From positions 1 to 36,305 of the forward strand of contig JAKSDO010000040.1 in the NCBI GenBank assembly GCA_022360055.1: a stretch of DNA of 36,305 bases, read 5' to 3'. Position numbers and translations under genes: made by a program. Shown one piece after another: positions 5,966 through 15,054 of the stretch. This DNA is from Cytophagales bacterium (GTDB taxonomy: Bacteria > Bacteroidota > Bacteroidia > Cytophagales > Cyclobacteriaceae). Every line of letters begins with the position of its first letter. Position 1 is the stretch's first letter. Under the pieces are notes generated by a model. The model saw nothing but the letters and a program-made list of their open reading frames with translations, ran no database searches and had not been told where the DNA came from.

Positions 5966-8500
5966 ATGAAATCGCATAAACTCATCCCATACTCCTCATT
6001 TATTCTTTTTTTCCTATTTATTGACCCGTCCTTTGCCCAACTGGAGCTGGGATGGGCAAAGAAATTTGACGGCATCGACCGAAACGATATCGGTGATATT
6101 GAGATTGATCATGACGGGAATGTCTATACAGGCACCTGTTTTATCGATGAGATGGAGGTTGACGGCCGGGTCTTTCAAACATCAGGTTATGGAACACTTA
6201 TCGTGAAACATGACCCCGATGGTCGTTTACTTTGGTCAAAGCTCTATGCCAAACCTGTTTATCATCACCATCTTTACGTTGATGATTTGAACAACCTCTA
6301 TCTTGCAGGCAATTTTAACGGAGAATTGGATTTTGAACCTGGCTTGGGTAAACCTGACCAAACCATATTATCCGGTAGAAAAGTTCATTTCATTCTCAAG
6401 CTAGATCCGGACGGACAATTTCAATGGGTGAAGCAGGTTGCCGGAAAAGCGTATTACGGCAATGGAAGTTTTTACATCAATTGCGCCGATACATTAACAA
6501 AAATAGATATTTCCGGAAATGTCGTTTGGCAGAAACCGGGTGTTAAAGGATGGAGAAAAATGAAAATTGTCGAATGTGTTGACGGGGCGATTTGGGTCGG
6601 CGGCGACTTTCGCGGTTACTTGAAAATTGGCAAAAAGGGAGAATTCGAAACCTCCCAAAGTCGACATGAAGATCTCTTTTTGGCTAAATTTGACTCGGAC
6701 GGAGACTTTGTTTCCGGAAAACACATTTCAAATGCTTCATCAAACGTTTTTTATGATCTGATAGCTTATGAAGATGAGGTTATTATGACCGGGGCTTTCA
6801 TGGGAAGCCTCAATGTTGATCCTGGTTATTCCGACAGGATCATCCGGTCCAAAGGTCATTACGACATAATTGTAACCAAGCATGACGCATCTATGGCGCT
6901 TATCTGGGCACATGGTATTGGTGGTGCCGGATGGGATAGCGGACGGGGATTGGCTGTCAATGAAAAAGGGGAGATTGGTATCACCGGAAGCTTTCAGTAC
7001 ACGGTTGATTTTGACCCGGGTGTTAATACGGCCTATTTTTCCACGCCGCCCGCTTGTGTCCCCAATATATACCTGTTGAAATTGGATCGACAGGGTGATT
7101 TTCTTGACGCCGCAGCTTTTGGTAATAGAAAACATAGCTACGGAACGCGGATCGAAGCTTATCAAGATCGGTTTTATGTTTCCGGACCTTTTCAGGGGAC
7201 TATAGATTTCGATCCTGAACATGCAGGTGAGGAGAAATTGACTGCTACGAAGACAGACTATTTTGTGCTCAGGATGCAAAACAAGATTAAAATGGAGAAA
7301 ATAAAAGTAATGGCTGCAACTCCCGAACAGGGTCCTATAGGAGGTATACCGTTTTGTCTGATAACTTCAGACACGACTCTTTTGGAAACCAATGCATCGG
7401 GCTTTTTTGAAATATCAGGCATTTCCGGCGAACCTTTTAAGCTCCTTCCACTACCGGAAAAAGACTCTGTCATCAGACACGGGGTCAGTACATTGGATAT
7501 CGTCGTAGCCAGAAGGCATATTCTGGGGCTTAGTGTATTCAGCGATCCTTATTCTTACCTCGCCGCTGACGTAAATGATTCAAAAAGTATTACCGCACTC
7601 GATCTTGTATGTTTGAGGGAATTTATTCTCGGGGCATCAAAGGTACTGCCGTCGGGAACCTGGAAGTATACCTGCGGGTTTTCGGACCCGGGCAATCCTT
7701 TTTCCTATATCTGCGAAGTTAACGATACATTTTCGACTTCGGTACCAGTTATAAATTATACCGCAACGCGGATGGGAGATATGTACCGAAGTCCGACAAA
7801 CCGGAGAATATCTAGTCAATCACTTGAACTTTATACAGATGGCTTTGAAAGTATTACCGAAGACTTAATAGTTGTTCCGGTAAAAACAAGGGCATTTCAA
7901 GATATTTCAGGTTATCAGTTTTCGATGAAATGGGACAAGGACGCTTTTGAATTGGTGCGGATCGAAAACCGAGCCATCTCCGGGGCATTTAACGAGACTA
8001 ATAAGAAAGACGGTGTAATTTCGTGCAGTTGGGACAGTGACAATAGCTATTCCGTCGATTTCCGGGAAGGCACTGTTTTGTTTGACCTCGTTTTTAAGGT
8101 TTCCCCAAAACCGGATCAGCGCATAAGTTTAGCGCTCGCGGACCAACCGACCGAAACGATGGCCATTGACGTAGAATTAAATCAATTGCCCATTGTACTT
8201 CAACAACTGCCGGAGCGGCAAGTACGAAAAAAAGGACTTTTCGAAGTTCATCCGAATCCGGTTGTCGGGGACATCACAAATGTGAAGTTCTTTATGAATG
8301 ATCCTTCGGAAACCGTGCTATCGATTATTGACTTTCACGGAGCAATTGTATTTCAGGAGCAGATATATGCAAATGAAGGATTGAATTATTATCAATTAAA
8401 TCTCGGTAGACTGGGATCAAACCTGAAAAACGGCATTTACTTTTACCGGTTAGAGACACCCGGTTCTTCAGCTCATAAAAAATTACTGATTAAGAGATAA
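5966..8500 (+). CDS. type IX secreted beta-propeller protein with dockerin-like and cohesin-like modules
   Basis: An 844-residue exported protein. Residues 1-24 are a signal peptide ending SFAQ. Residues 25 to about 430 hold repeated blades such as GDIEIDHDGNVYTGTCF, with FDPG repeated in several blades (DFEPGLG, NVDPGYS, DFDPGVN, DFDPEHA), like SBBP propellers. Around 505-555, STLDIVVARRHILG and AADVNDSKSITALDLVCLRE form two calcium-loop repeats typical of dockerin type I modules. About 620-740 looks cohesin-like (SGYQFSMKWDKDAFELV). The end, VHPNPVVGD through LKNGIYFYRLETPGSSAHKK, is a type IX sorting domain (TIGR04183-type). It is probably anchored or released at the cell surface. Ligand and partners are unknown. 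It stands alone between the thiamine operon and the convergent nickel operon. Confidence 0.85.
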   Translation: MKSHKLIPYSSFILFFLFIDPSFAQLELGWAKKFDGIDRNDIGDIEIDHDGNVYTGTCFIDEMEVDGRVFQTSGYGTLIVKHDPDGRLLWSKLYAKPVYHHHLYVDDLNNLYLAGNFNGELDFEPGLGKPDQTILSGRKVHFILKLDPDGQFQWVKQVAGKAYYGNGSFYINCADTLTKIDISGNVVWQKPGVKGWRKMKIVECVDGAIWVGGDFRGYLKIGKKGEFETSQSRHEDLFLAKFDSDGDFVSGKHISNASSNVFYDLIAYEDEVIMTGAFMGSLNVDPGYSDRIIRSKGHYDIIVTKHDASMALIWAHGIGGAGWDSGRGLAVNEKGEIGITGSFQYTVDFDPGVNTAYFSTPPACVPNIYLLKLDRQGDFLDAAAFGNRKHSYGTRIEAYQDRFYVSGPFQGTIDFDPEHAGEEKLTATKTDYFVLRMQNKIKMEKIKVMAATPEQGPIGGIPFCLITSDTTLLETNASGFFEISGISGEPFKLLPLPEKDSVIRHGVSTLDIVVARRHILGLSVFSDPYSYLAADVNDSKSITALDLVCLREFILGASKVLPSGTWKYTCGFSDPGNPFSYICEVNDTFSTSVPVINYTATRMGDMYRSPTNRRISSQSLELYTDGFESITEDLIVVPVKTRAFQDISGYQFSMKWDKDAFELVRIENRAISGAFNETNKKDGVISCSWDSDNSYSVDFREGTVLFDLVFKVSPKPDQRISLALADQPTETMAIDVELNQLPIVLQQLPERQVRKKGLFEVHPNPVVGDITNVKFFMNDPSETVLSIIDFHGAIVFQEQIYANEGLNYYQLNLGRLGSNLKNGIYFYRLETPGSSAHKKLLIKR

Positions 8501-8642
8501 TACGGTTCACGCATCAAATACAGTCACGGATTTGGGCGTGTTCAGGATACATTGGCATTTTGGGACATCAAACAATAGACACGACTTTTCAAATCATGCG
8601 AAAACCACCTCGACACATTCGCCGGTGATCCGGCTATAGCGC

Positions 8643-9749
8643 TTATAAATGAATTCCGTCACCATCGAGATATGCATGTACAACTGCTGCACATTCGAAG
8701 CAGTAAAAGTGTTCGTTCATATATTTTGACCGCGATTTCATGATGTTCTCGCCGCAGCCCTTGCAGATCACGCTGTCTGAGATAGATGCATAGTTCGAAA
8801 TTTCAGTATGGATGTTCTGGACAAAAAACAGTTGATCAAAAGGGATTTTCAATGTGCCGAAAGCCCGTTCAAGCGCTACTTTTTTGTATTTACTTACAAG
8901 CTCGGGGTCGTGATTTTGGTTAGCAACGACCTGTTGGTAGTATTGTTGAAAATCCGGAAAGGATTCGCGGATGATCTTTCCGGACTCAGGCTTGGTCCCG
9001 ATTCGGAGCCCATGCCCATCTCTTTTTGTCAGTGTGAATGCCGTTTTCCCGACATCCTTAAAAATTAAAGCATTATTCCCAAAAGAACAGCCGGTTACAA
9101 ATTGTACGCCGTCGGAAAAACAGTTGTTGGTTTCGGTAATGGCCAGCAGATCTTCCATACCGTCCGAGTCGGTTTTCATTTCTTTCATGGCATAGGCGGC
9201 TGCCATTACTCCCATAGCCAGCCCGGGGCAAAAGTGTCCGTGTATCTGTGCTGCCTTAATCAACAGCGTTTCTTGCCTGCCTTTGCGGATGCAATTTCGT
9301 ATTTCGATTCTCGGGTCAGCTTTGAGCAGGGCATGGAGGGCCGGGTTGGAATCCAGTTCGGAAGCAAACAGGGAGGTGTTGTGACTTTTAATATCAAGTA
9401 CCGGAGTGTAATTAATAGCGTCCAACCCCTCTACCACCAGTTGGTTACCACGATGTTCAAGTAGTTTTACCGTGGTAATTCCAATGGCATTGGGCCTGTC
9501 CGGGCTGCGCGAGGCAAATACTCCACGCACATCTCCCGACCGGATGCCGGCAGACAATTGAACACCATCCGATCGATGAAAATAAAAAACAATATCCAGA
9601 AATTCATATTTTTCAATGTCCAGGAGACCATCTTTATATTCGTTATGAATGAAAATCGTACTGGGTTTTCCCATGACCTGAAGGAGATCGGCAGGTTCAT
9701 TTATTTCATTTGCCACAATTCCGATTGGCTTTAACCGAATCATATTCAT
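8643..9749 (-). CDS. TrmO/TsaA-like domain fused to FmdE domain and zinc ribbon
   Basis: A 368-residue fusion protein. Residues 1-140 carry the TsaA/TrmO signature, notably SGDVRGVFASRSPDRPNAIG; TrmO enzymes methylate t6A37 of tRNA using SAM. Residues about 155-300 are an FmdE domain, with HGHFCPGLAMGVMAAAYAM and VTGCSFGNNALIF; FmdE was named after a formylmethanofuran dehydrogenase subunit but occurs widely beside metal transport genes. The C-terminus has a zinc ribbon (CKGCGE, then YCFECA). It is the last gene of a NikR-type nickel uptake unit, preceded by the ATPase gene with a 238-base gap. I infer a nickel-related or metal-handling role for the FmdE part; why it is joined to TrmO is unclear. 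The GAAAGA before the ATG fits the start at 9749. Confidence 0.85.
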   Translation of the reverse strand: MNMIRLKPIGIVANEINEPADLLQVMGKPSTIFIHNEYKDGLLDIEKYEFLDIVFYFHRSDGVQLSAGIRSGDVRGVFASRSPDRPNAIGITTVKLLEHRGNQLVVEGLDAINYTPVLDIKSHNTSLFASELDSNPALHALLKADPRIEIRNCIRKGRQETLLIKAAQIHGHFCPGLAMGVMAAAYAMKEMKTDSDGMEDLLAITETNNCFSDGVQFVTGCSFGNNALIFKDVGKTAFTLTKRDGHGLRIGTKPESGKIIRESFPDFQQYYQQVVANQNHDPELVSKYKKVALERAFGTLKIPFDQLFFVQNIHTEISNYASISDSVICKGCGENIMKSRSKYMNEHFYCFECAAVVHAYLDGDGIHL

Positions 9750-9897
9750 TTCTTTCTTTTTTATTGATGTTCGACAAAAATTCTACACGTGATCCAGGAG
9801 ATGTATACAAAACTGCGCGTTTATTCACCTTAAATCGTCCTGCGATATGCTTGAGCTCCTTTTCCGGCCAGCCCTTATATACAACGACTAAACCCAT
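9706..9897 (-). CDS. possible small protein between the ATPase gene and the TsaA-FmdE gene
   Basis: An ORF on the operon strand could begin at 9897 (63 codons) or at 9942 (78 codons) and overlaps the start of the TsaA-FmdE gene by 44 bases. The peptide is basic (MGLVVVYKGWPEKELKHIAG onward) and unrecognised. It would fill the otherwise empty gap in a tight operon, but the long overlap and lack of family match argue caution. Confidence 0.25.
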   Translation of the reverse strand: MGLVVVYKGWPEKELKHIAGRFKVNKRAVLYTSPGSRVEFLSNINKKERNEYDSVKANRNCGK

Positions 9898-9987
9898 AGT
9901 TCTATGAAGTTTATTTAGACTTTTCCATATATTTCCGACCATGACTTCTCATGTCCCCGGGAGGAGGGATGCTCCGGGTATGGGGAT

Positions 9988-10764
9988 TTACTTTTCAGTT
10001 TCATTTCGATGCCCGCATGGTATTACAAATTGATGCTCCCCCTGTTTCACAATACTTACTTTTACTTCATACAGATTTTCCAGATTTTCAACAGTGATGA
10101 TTTCTCTGCCTCCTGCGGTAAATACACGCCCCCTTTTGAGCATAATTATTCTATTGGCATAACGAATCGCCATATTTATATCGTGCAAGGCAATAATAAT
10201 GGTTACGCCGTTTTGAGCGAGTGATTTTAGAATCTCGAGAATTTCAATCTGGTGCTTCATATCAAGATTGGAAGTCGGTTCATCCAGCAACAATATGTCG
10301 GGCTCCTGAGCGAGCGCCCTGGCAATGATTACAGCCTGTCGTTGCCCGCCACTCAGCCTGTGCACGTCGTTCATGGCAATATGTTCCAGACGAAGGTCTC
10401 GCAGAACCCGGGAGGTTACCGCAAGATCCCTTTTCCCCGGTCTCCAGTTGAAATAAGGTTTTCGTCCAAGTAAAACCTGATCAAAAACAGTAAAAACGGG
10501 TGTTCTGTGTTCGGATTGAGGGACATAAGCCATTTGCTTCGCCAGGTCAGCCGGCAAAACAGACTCGATTTTCCTGTTTTCGATCCGCACTGTTCCGTTT
10601 TTTGTTTTCAGGATCCCGGCCATACATTTTATCAAAGTGCTTTTTCCCGAGCCGTTGGGGCCCACCAGCGTCACAAAATCACCCTTTTCAATGCAATTGC
10701 TGACATTTTCCAGTACGCGGGAACCATTATAAGAAAAATTCAGGTTATGAATGGCTATCTTCAT
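9988..10764 (-). CDS. FepC/BtuD-type ABC transporter ATPase (nickel uptake candidate)
   Basis: A 258-residue ATPase of the iron-complex/B12 ABC class. Walker A is GPNGSGKST near residue 36, the signature is LSGGQRQAVIIARALAQEPD, Walker B is ILLLDEPTSNLD, and the switch histidine lies in IIIALHDINMA. It energises the inner-membrane permease encoded next to it (10777-11853), with 12 bases between them. The island starts with NikR, so nickel (or a nickel chelate) is the likely cargo, although the family also carries iron chelates, haem and cobalamin. Confidence 0.9.
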   Translation of the reverse strand: MKIAIHNLNFSYNGSRVLENVSNCIEKGDFVTLVGPNGSGKSTLIKCMAGILKTKNGTVRIENRKIESVLPADLAKQMAYVPQSEHRTPVFTVFDQVLLGRKPYFNWRPGKRDLAVTSRVLRDLRLEHIAMNDVHRLSGGQRQAVIIARALAQEPDILLLDEPTSNLDMKHQIEILEILKSLAQNGVTIIIALHDINMAIRYANRIIMLKRGRVFTAGGREIITVENLENLYEVKVSIVKQGEHQFVIPCGHRNETEK

Positions 10765-10776
10765 TGAGCTTTCCGT

Positions 10777-11853
10777 TTAAGACCAATAAGCTTTATGTGT
10801 ATTTTTTAGCAAAAGGAACAGGAACAAAGGCGCACCGATAAAAGATGTCAGGATCCCTACAGGGAGCATCACGGGTGAAATGACGGTACGCGCCAGGGTA
10901 TCGGAACCTACCAGGAACATCCCTCCGAAAACAGCGGAAGCCGGTAAGGTCATCGGATCGTCTCCTCCGATCATTTTGCGGACAATATGAGGAACCACAA
11001 GGCCTACGAATGCGATAACCCCGAAAAATGAGACTACAATTGCCGTGGCCAGAGAAGCCGCAAGCATCCCGGACAACCGTACCCAATCGATCTTTATGCC
11101 CAGGCTTTTAGCATATTCATCACCTGCGCGGAGGGATTTGTAATTCCAGGTTTGATAATGAAAAAAGATCATGATCGGGACAAGGGATATCCCCAATATC
11201 ATCACATATTCCCATGTTGCCCTTCCCAGATCCCCAAATGTCCAGAAAACAATGGAAGCCAACTGTATATCGTCTGCAAAATACTGCATGGCGGAGATCC
11301 CGGCCCCAAATAGCGTACTGACAGCGATTCCGGCAAGTACAATGGTTTCCGGTAAGGTATCACGAAGTTTCGACACTAAAATGATGACCGCGACACTTAA
11401 AATGCTCCATAAAAAAGCGGAACTTGTAACCAGGTAAGGATTGTCGATGGCAGATGCATCGTTTGAGCTTTCATAGGTGCTTCCCGCCCCCAGCACGATG
11501 ATCGCAAAAGCTGCCCCAAAGGCAGAAGCGCCCGAAATACCAAGTGTAAAAGGCGACGCCAGCGGATTTCTCAGCAAACTCTGAACCACAGCTCCCGATG
11601 TGGCCAGCGCTGTTCCGGCCAGCATCCCTCCGATAATTCTTGGCAGGCGGATCTGATAAACGATCTGAGCAGAGAAAGCGGTGCCCTTCCCGGTCAGCAG
11701 TTGATACAATTCCACAAATCCGACCTCTGCCGAACCTACGACAATGGAAACCGATACGACGGTGAGAAGGATCATCGAAACGGATGCGATGAAGCGGACG
11801 CCCCGCTTTAAATGTTGTTTATATTGTTCGAGGATTCTTTCTGGCATGATCAT
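10777..11853 (-). CDS. FecCD/BtuC-type ABC transporter permease (nickel uptake candidate)
   Basis: A 358-residue polytopic membrane protein with about ten hydrophobic segments. The family motif QIRLPRIIGGMLAGTALATS is near residue 65, QSLLRNPLASPFTLGISGAS follows, and the C-terminal coupling region is FFGVIAFVGLVVPHIVRKMI. Its ATG at 11853 overlaps the stop of the binding-protein gene as ATGA, showing tight coupling. It forms the inner-membrane channel for the imported compound together with the ATPase encoded next. Comparable FecCD-type systems take up nickel chelates in Helicobacter under NikR control, which supports the reading here. Confidence 0.9.
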   Translation of the reverse strand: MIMPERILEQYKQHLKRGVRFIASVSMILLTVVSVSIVVGSAEVGFVELYQLLTGKGTAFSAQIVYQIRLPRIIGGMLAGTALATSGAVVQSLLRNPLASPFTLGISGASAFGAAFAIIVLGAGSTYESSNDASAIDNPYLVTSSAFLWSILSVAVIILVSKLRDTLPETIVLAGIAVSTLFGAGISAMQYFADDIQLASIVFWTFGDLGRATWEYVMILGISLVPIMIFFHYQTWNYKSLRAGDEYAKSLGIKIDWVRLSGMLAASLATAIVVSFFGVIAFVGLVVPHIVRKMIGGDDPMTLPASAVFGGMFLVGSDTLARTVISPVMLPVGILTSFIGAPLFLFLLLKNTHKAYWS

Positions 11854-12938
11854 TCGGATAATACTTCCGGCATAAAACCGAACTCAACGGCGGATCGATC
11901 GTTAAGGAACTTTTTACCTAAGAACCGCATGCATATTTCATCTGTTTTTTCATTCATATCGATATCCGGAAACTTTTCGGGATATAAGATCTTGCCGGCG
12001 TACCACGCATTGATCAGGACATATTCGTAGTTTGTGGCGTAATTATTATAAGGCAATAAGTAAAACAGCCTGTCGTTTTTAACCGCTTCGAGCATACTGA
12101 AAAATGCGGGGTTTTCCGTCCGTTCCTTGTGTACAAGCCGGGACCCGGAAGCATCTATAAACAAATAATCCGGATTCCAGATCAGGAGCTGTTCCACATC
12201 GATATAGGTGCCTTTGATATGGGAGATCAGTCTTTTATCGATTGATGCAGCCACGTTGGAGGCGTTCACGAAGATGAAAGGCGGATAATACGGATGGGTG
12301 GAATTGATGCCGTGCAAACCGCTGTACGAAACGCCGCCAACATATACGGAGGGTGTTGCAGATATCCCGTGTGTACGCTCGTTAAGCTCTTCGATGGTAT
12401 GCCCGAGATAGGTGATCAGCGCATCCGCCCGTTTTTCTTTATCCAACACCTTCCCGATAAATTGTAATGAGGTATACAACCGCGCTCTTTCACTGCCTAT
12501 TTCAGGACATTCAATGGCCAGTACCGGAATACCGGTTTTCCGCTGAAGACGATCGGCATCTTCTTTGGTGGTATAGGACATAAAAATAAGTTCGGGACCT
12601 GCTTTTAGTATAAGTTCGGCATCTCCACCCATCGAAGGCCCGATCAGGGGCAGGTTCCGTAATTCGGGATATGCCGCCATATAAGGCCTTTCACCTCTTC
12701 TTTCGATCTCTTCTATGCCGGCAATCATCTCATGAGCGCCCATATATAGCAATAAGCGCAGTGCGCCGGCCCGGATACCCACGATTTTCTTTACCTGTTT
12801 GGGGATCTCAACCTTCCGGCCCAGCATATCGCGAACCACGATACATCCCTCCGCTTTCGAGGCGGAGCGCGGCCTGCAGCTCATCAAAAAGGAGAGCGCA
12901 ATAAGCCAAACGATTGGTTTTAAAGTGTTGTTTATCAA
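11850..12938 (-). CDS. periplasmic binding lipoprotein of the FecB/BtuF class
   Basis: A 362-residue protein with a lipobox (LIALSFLMSC) near residue 21, so it is probably anchored at the inner membrane facing the periplasm. The fold belongs to the class III metal-chelate binding proteins (PF01497): KKIVGIRAGALRLLLYMGA begins the first lobe, AELILKAGPELIFMSY marks the central strand, and WNPDYLFIDASG comes from the second lobe. It sits between the receptor gene (4 bases) and the permease gene (overlap), the usual order of receptor, binding protein and transporter. The ligand is inferred to be nickel or a nickel chelate from the NikR context. Confidence 0.85.
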   Translation of the reverse strand: MINNTLKPIVWLIALSFLMSCRPRSASKAEGCIVVRDMLGRKVEIPKQVKKIVGIRAGALRLLLYMGAHEMIAGIEEIERRGERPYMAAYPELRNLPLIGPSMGGDAELILKAGPELIFMSYTTKEDADRLQRKTGIPVLAIECPEIGSERARLYTSLQFIGKVLDKEKRADALITYLGHTIEELNERTHGISATPSVYVGGVSYSGLHGINSTHPYYPPFIFVNASNVAASIDKRLISHIKGTYIDVEQLLIWNPDYLFIDASGSRLVHKERTENPAFFSMLEAVKNDRLFYLLPYNNYATNYEYVLINAWYAGKILYPEKFPDIDMNEKTDEICMRFLGKKFLNDRSAVEFGFMPEVLSE

Positions 12939-12942
12939 TATT

Positions 12943-14991
12943 TTAAAATTTTAAACTTATACGCCCGCTTATGATCCGTCCCGGTGAAATATAGTCTGCC
13001 GTTTCGATGTGTTCGCCATCAAAAAGATCCTGCACATCAATGGAAAAACGATAGCGCTCCATGATCTGTTTTGAGATCTGAAGGTCACAGGTAAAATACG
13101 GATCCAGTTCTACCGTATTTGCATCGTCGGCGAATTGTGCCCCCTTATATAACCCGCGAATACTTGCATTTACAATCCCGTTTTTCCAGAAGACACTTGC
13201 CGCGGCAGTATGTCTCGGTACGTATTTCAGGTAGTTCCCCTCCAGTTCGGGTCTTTCGGTAAATCCATCGATCTTTGAGTCGGCGTGGGTATAACCTGCG
13301 GTGAGGACCAATCCGGGGGCGGGTTCGTAATTTATTTCGGTTTCAATTCCTTTCAGGATCGCATCGCTTACATTTTCCCTTCTGTAGACAGGTCGACCGA
13401 ACAAACTATCTGAAGTAGCTACATAGTAAAGGAAATCATTGCCCAGCGCATAGTAGGCCGAAGCGGAGATTTTAAGTTTACCAAAGGGAGAAAGATCCAG
13501 CCCGAGCTCATAATTGTCCAGGGATTCCGGGCCCAACTCCGGGTTGGCATATTTTGGTCCCACCCACATCCAACCGGTCCTGGTAAGATCGTCGAGGATG
13601 GATGCGCGGAAACCATGGGAATAGGAAATATAAGCGCTGACTTCCGGGATAAAATTGAAGCGAAGACCTGCTCTGGGAGATAGCTCCGACCAGGTATGGT
13701 CATTCAGTTCGGGGATGGCGCTCCAGGCATTTGTAGCATGATAATTACCATCATAAAAAGAAACCAGATCGAATCGAATGCCTGCTATAAGCCTGATTTT
13801 GTTGTCCGAAAAGGCGTGTTCATCCTGAACGTAGCACGACAACGTCCGGAGGGTTCCTGAATTGTGTACGGTATCGTATGGTTCGGTCTGATAGTAATCC
13901 CCGCCGTCTATACTTCCTTTTTTCAATTCAAAGCCACCTGTAAAGGTGTTGTGCTTTAGGAGGTCCGAGCTGATGCTGAAGATCATCCCCAGGTCCCTGC
14001 GTTGAGAATTCACGTCATACCTGGAGTAATTCGAACCCTTTAACCTTTCATTCACATCATAGTAATGTTCAAGCTGATAATAAAGGTTCAGATTGTAATG
14101 TGTGTTTTCGTCGCCGCCCTGAAGGCTCCCGCGTATAAGATCCGTATTGAAATTCCTGTAGCACCCCAGCGGGGCGAGAATTTGATATCCTTCGCCCCGG
14201 GTATCCCTGAAAATGTCATACTGTAATTCCCAGTTCAGCCAGGCGCCCCGGTCAAAACCAATTCTAGCCGATACGCCGATCTCTTCCAGCGACCGGGCAA
14301 TATCATAAGGCGTACGCCTGTCTTCAGGGACATTGTTATAACCGTCACTTTTCAGGAAATACTGGGAAATGATGCCGTAGAGACCTTCGTCAGACCGCAT
14401 TCGGATGTTCAGATCCTGCCGGACGGTATTGAAGGTTCCATAGCTTACGGTTCCGGATATCTCCCCGGGCCCGGTGGGCCTCCGACTGATTAAATTAATA
14501 ACACCTCCCATGGCATTGTTTCCATAAAGGGTTGATCCGGGACCTTTGAATATCTCGATCCTTTCGAGATCAAATTGATTGATCCGGTTCCAGTTTACCC
14601 CTCCCTCATCCGAAGTATTGATGGGGATGCCATTCATCAAAACCAGGGTCCTCGATTGCTCATCCCCGGACAATCCGCGCAGTGTAACCGCGGGCCGTTG
14701 ACTATAGATGCCGGCGGAGCGGTTGACGTTTACTCCGGGAACAAACCTCAATATGTCATCTGTCTGCTGCGCCGGTGTTGCCTCAATCAATTCAGTGCCT
14801 ACAACGGAAATCCGGGCAGGAATTTCACTCGGATTGCGCATGGTGCGGGTTGCCGTGACCACAACTTCTCCCAGATGTATGGTCTTTAAAGAGTCGGAAT
14901 TACTTTGCCCGTAATTTACCGGCGTTAATCCTGCGGATAAAATTCCGTACAAAAGCAGGATTCGGATTCCCTGGATTAAAAAATGTTTCAT
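12943..14991 (-). CDS. TonB-dependent outer-membrane receptor, nickel uptake candidate
   Basis: A 682-residue receptor. After a signal peptide comes a TonB-box-like HLGEVVVTATRTMRNPS, then the plug with IPARISVVGTELIEATPAQQ, GVNVNRSAGIYSQRPAVTLR and ERIEIFKGPGSTLYGNNAMG. The barrel follows and ends in GRISGRISLKF-like strands with a terminal Phe. It is closest in pattern to BtuB/FepA-like receptors and lacks the SusC-type carboxypeptidase-like N-domain. It is the first gene of the transport unit and has its own promoter region overlapping the nikR end with CGTGTTAC half-sites. Nickel specificity follows from NikR only; cobalt or haem are alternatives. Confidence 0.85.
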   Translation of the reverse strand: MKHFLIQGIRILLLYGILSAGLTPVNYGQSNSDSLKTIHLGEVVVTATRTMRNPSEIPARISVVGTELIEATPAQQTDDILRFVPGVNVNRSAGIYSQRPAVTLRGLSGDEQSRTLVLMNGIPINTSDEGGVNWNRINQFDLERIEIFKGPGSTLYGNNAMGGVINLISRRPTGPGEISGTVSYGTFNTVRQDLNIRMRSDEGLYGIISQYFLKSDGYNNVPEDRRTPYDIARSLEEIGVSARIGFDRGAWLNWELQYDIFRDTRGEGYQILAPLGCYRNFNTDLIRGSLQGGDENTHYNLNLYYQLEHYYDVNERLKGSNYSRYDVNSQRRDLGMIFSISSDLLKHNTFTGGFELKKGSIDGGDYYQTEPYDTVHNSGTLRTLSCYVQDEHAFSDNKIRLIAGIRFDLVSFYDGNYHATNAWSAIPELNDHTWSELSPRAGLRFNFIPEVSAYISYSHGFRASILDDLTRTGWMWVGPKYANPELGPESLDNYELGLDLSPFGKLKISASAYYALGNDFLYYVATSDSLFGRPVYRRENVSDAILKGIETEINYEPAPGLVLTAGYTHADSKIDGFTERPELEGNYLKYVPRHTAAASVFWKNGIVNASIRGLYKGAQFADDANTVELDPYFTCDLQISKQIMERYRFSIDVQDLFDGEHIETADYISPGRIISGRISLKF

Positions 14992-15054
14992 TGAGGAAAA
15001 TCGTGTTAAAAAAAAATGAAAAACGTGTTACTCATGCGAAAAAAAAATTAGTTT
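14992..15054 (-). promoter_or_regulatory. promoter with direct-repeat NikR half-sites, receptor operon
   Basis: On the minus strand the -7-like TAATTTTT begins at 15050 and includes the nikR stop codon TAA. Downstream of it lie two copies of the half-site: CGTGTTAC at 15024-15031 and CGTGTTA at 15002-15008 (plus-strand notation), 22 bases apart, in the same orientation. GTGTTAC is the half-site described for NikR in Desulfovibrio. The spacing is two helical turns. Bound NikR would block the start of the receptor transcript. Confidence 0.6.

Noticed and set aside
5758-5979. 73-codon plus-strand reading frame before the type IX secreted protein
   Set aside because: It begins with a weak start, has no family resemblance and overlaps the start of the clear gene at 5966.
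8621-8640. GCCGG-TGAT-CCGGC hairpin between convergent genes
   Set aside because: The stem is only 5 bp and no T-run follows on either strand, so a terminator call is not justified.
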